From the NCBI GenBank assembly GCA_946811185.2, contig OX328108.1, positions 19,291,239 to 19,355,238 on the forward strand: 64,000 nt of DNA, in the 5' to 3' direction. Numbering within the stretch: position 1 is the first letter of the stretch; the number at the start of each line of letters is the position of its first letter. Shown piece by piece: positions 61,976 through 64,000 of the stretch. Below the pieces are notes generated by a model. The model ran no database searches. It saw nothing but the letters and a program-made list of their open reading frames with translations, and was not told the DNA's origin. The position numbers and the translations under genes are program-made. The stretch comes from Hippopus hippopus (lineage: Eukaryota; Mollusca; Bivalvia; Cardiida; Cardiidae).

Positions 61976-62166
61976 CTCTTTACCAAAAGACAGAGTTTTA
62001 GACTGGTCCAAATTCAAAGCATTTGCAGACGACAAATCAAATATTGCTCAAATGGTGAGATTTGTTAGTGATAGGATAGAAAATATTGTGGGAAAAGGAG
62101 AAAATGCTGGTTACCAAAAGCCTGTTTTCACTGGGTTGTTAAATGTTGGGATTGTTTGGCAAAGGG
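61976..62166 (-). mobile_element. P-MITE P86
   Basis: Starts CTCTTTACCAAAAGACAGAG after TTTA. The right stem is deleted after GGTTACC. Ends TTTGGCAAAGGG. Confidence 0.78.
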
Positions 62167-64000
62167 TAAACCTAAGTACAGCGGCACCAGGCAAGGTGAA
62201 TTGATACCATATTGCAGTTCTTTTTAGTTCACCCTTCTCTGGCTTTATTGATATTATTGCCATTTTCATATTTTGGTGTGAAGTAAGCACTGTCTATGTA
62301 TTTTCCATATATTGTTGTTCCTCAGTCACATTATGCATAGTGATTGCTTGCCAACTACAGTGTACTAGGTGAAAATCTAGCTTGAATTAAGTATATACAT
62401 TGAAGCTTGGAACAGAGCAGTCTGGTCTTTATAGAAAGATAGAAGATAAAAATGGTTGAAGGTCAAATGTTCAAGGACACAGTACAAAAGTATTTTTATG
62501 TTCCTTTCTGCAAATAATAACAACTAGGTTTTGAACTAGATTTATGACATACACAGTTTATTCTATTTATTAATGGTTTTCCTAGATCCACCTTCAAACC
62601 AGCTGGAGTGACCATCAATACTAAGCAGGCTTTCATTTTTGAAGAGTTCTTTAATTGTGGCATGAACACTCATATAGAAATAAACCCTTAGCTGAAGGTC
62701 AACAATTTATTATATTAAACCACTTTTAATTGATTTTATGATGCTCTGTTACACAATTTTTGCTGTATATCTAGCTTTTTGCAATGATATTCAGTCAGTG
62801 AGGGATACTAATTTGAGAGGGTTTTGTGTAGGCAGAATTATTTAACTTTGATAACACAGGAGAAGTTAATGAAACCAGACAGAACATTTGACTGAAATTA
62901 TGTATTAGAAAAACATAGGAAAAAGATATTCTTTAAACCTCTGCTATTGTCCCAAAAAGAAACTGATTGTAAAATGATGTTGGTAGATGGTTATTGTTAT
63001 AAGATGTTCAGATTTGGGATGAATTGGGTTATTAATTTTATGATACCATAATGTTCAATTTTAATTGGCAACTAGGGAAATCAAGAAAAGGCCATTGGAA
63101 CCCTATTGTCCTGGTCTGATATTGAACATTATGACATGTATTATGTCAGAAATTAGCTTTTGACAAAAAAACTTTCTTGTCCATGTTTTTAATAGATTAT
63201 TTTCCTAGGCAGAAAATGAGCTAAATTCTAAATGTACATTAAGAGCATGATACTTTTGTTGATTGCATAGATCAAAAAAGATAGAATGCACAGAATATGC
63301 AGTCTGATCTTGAACTTATATTTTCCAATGTTGTGCAAGATAATGTGGCAAAACCAGTGGTGAATTAGCAGTTACTTAGCCATTTTTCTGCATGTTCAGA
63401 ACTATGCCTCACAATGTAATGTTTAATCCTTGCCATTAACAATTGCGCCACTTCTTGTCACTTACCGCAACTACAGTTGGGTAAGGTCTACCACTAAGTC
63501 AACAACACCATGTTCTTACAGAAATATTTCAAACTAAACAAGACATTCTAAATGATATGTCCCTTTTCTCCAGTATTTTCAACATTTGGCAACTGTTTCT
63601 AGTAATACAAAACCTTCATTAAAATTATTATAGCCCCTGTCTCTTTACCAAGATAGCCATGAAAGGTCATTCTCATACTGGACCAAAGCTTAGGTTACTA
63701 ATTGTTTACATACTTGTACTTTACTAATCTTACTTAAGTTTTCTATTGTATGAATTGAAATTTAAGTTGCAATAATATTTGCCCTGATACTATGTCAAGA
63801 CCTTGGTTTCCCTTTTCTCATGAAGATAAATTTAAAATCACCTGCAGCAACTGGATTTTGAAACCATTCTGGAGTGCTCTACCAAGGATTATTTAGGGAG
63901 GGGACCATAATTTTCTCATCAGCCTGACAAAAATAGTAGGGGAAATTATATATAGCAAACCAGGCTTCATACTTGGAAAATATGGCGATAAAATACAGGC
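62167..64000. other. Low-repeat region with one hairpin remnant
   Basis: 1.8 kb without P-MITEs. A decayed Q/R-type hairpin lies at 63255-63325 (GCATAGATCAAAAAAGATAG / GCAGTCTGATCTTGAACTTA). No coding signal seen. Could be intron or intergenic. Confidence 0.4.

Larger units (their letters stand above)
61527..62090 (+). repeat. Tandem duplication, one copy with and one without P84
   Basis: TTTATAAAACAAACACAGGC starts both copies (61527 and 61907). Copy 1 carries P84 and a 25-bp internal deletion near 61852. Copy 2 reads straight through the TTAA at 61927-61930. The junction joins AAAATATT to TTTATAAA. Confidence 0.88.

Noticed and set aside
1659..62166. piggyBac transposase gene in the window
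   Set aside because: No frame with a DDD catalytic domain or cysteine-rich tail was found. The P family here is entirely non-autonomous.

Overview
The window looks like repeat-rich nuclear DNA from a bivalve-type mollusc. This is an inference. The sequence has no dense prokaryotic coding. It is AT-rich and packed with short non-autonomous transposons. It carries tRNA-headed SINEs with ATCA tails, tandem-repeat elements that end in a hairpin plus CTCTTGTT, and mariner transposases, all of which are typical of clam and oyster genomes. The species cannot be settled from the sequence. No host gene can be called with confidence. Most open frames are translations of repeats, and three weak candidate coding stretches are listed (1210-1283, 13090-13365, 21805-22363, all on the minus strand).

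The dominant feature is one family of short elements, called P-MITE here (86 copies or fragments, P01-P86, roughly a quarter of the window). The intact form is 221 bp between duplicated TTAA sites. It has ends CYCTTTACCA, a 51-nt short arm, a perfect 67-nt palindrome with one unpaired centre base, and a 103-nt long arm. TTAA targeting with CCCTTT ends is the piggyBac pattern, but no piggyBac transposase is present, so any source of transposase lies elsewhere. The strand given for P-MITEs is + when the short arm is on the left. Other TTAA-flanked families are Q, S and FB1. Family R has the same hairpin core as Q but different ends.

Layout. 0-1.6 kb: sparse, with a possible first exon. 1.6-7.6 kb: chains of P-MITEs, with P05 carrying a SINE and a long-TIR element. 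7.6-12.3 kb: a deep nest in which P15 holds mariner 1 and a tandem-repeat element (HINE-4) that itself holds HINE-1a/1b. 12.4-19.5 kb: P-MITEs, HINE-1c, mariner 2 and a foldback element with 22-bp tandem arms. 19.5-23.2 kb: fewer P-MITEs, a mariner relic, HINE-2a, and a palindrome inside a candidate reading frame. 23.3-34.9 kb: P-MITEs, HINE-6 and the long HINE-2b array. 35.1-36.6 kb: the HINE-3 array of 145-bp units. 37.0-38.3 kb: a minisatellite broken by P-MITEs and FB1. 38.7-49.5 kb: P-MITEs with several SINE families. 49.8-51.3 kb: P67 with mariner 3. 51.7-62.2 kb: P-MITEs, a SINE dimer and a tandem duplication that preserves an empty P-MITE site. 62.2-64 kb: mostly unannotated.

The elements interact mainly as insertion targets. 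P-MITEs land in the TTAA sites of other P-MITEs, and at least four, probably five, unrelated elements have landed at or near the centre of the P-MITE palindrome. No new gene system was found. The most unusual content is the structure and insertion history of the P-MITE family.
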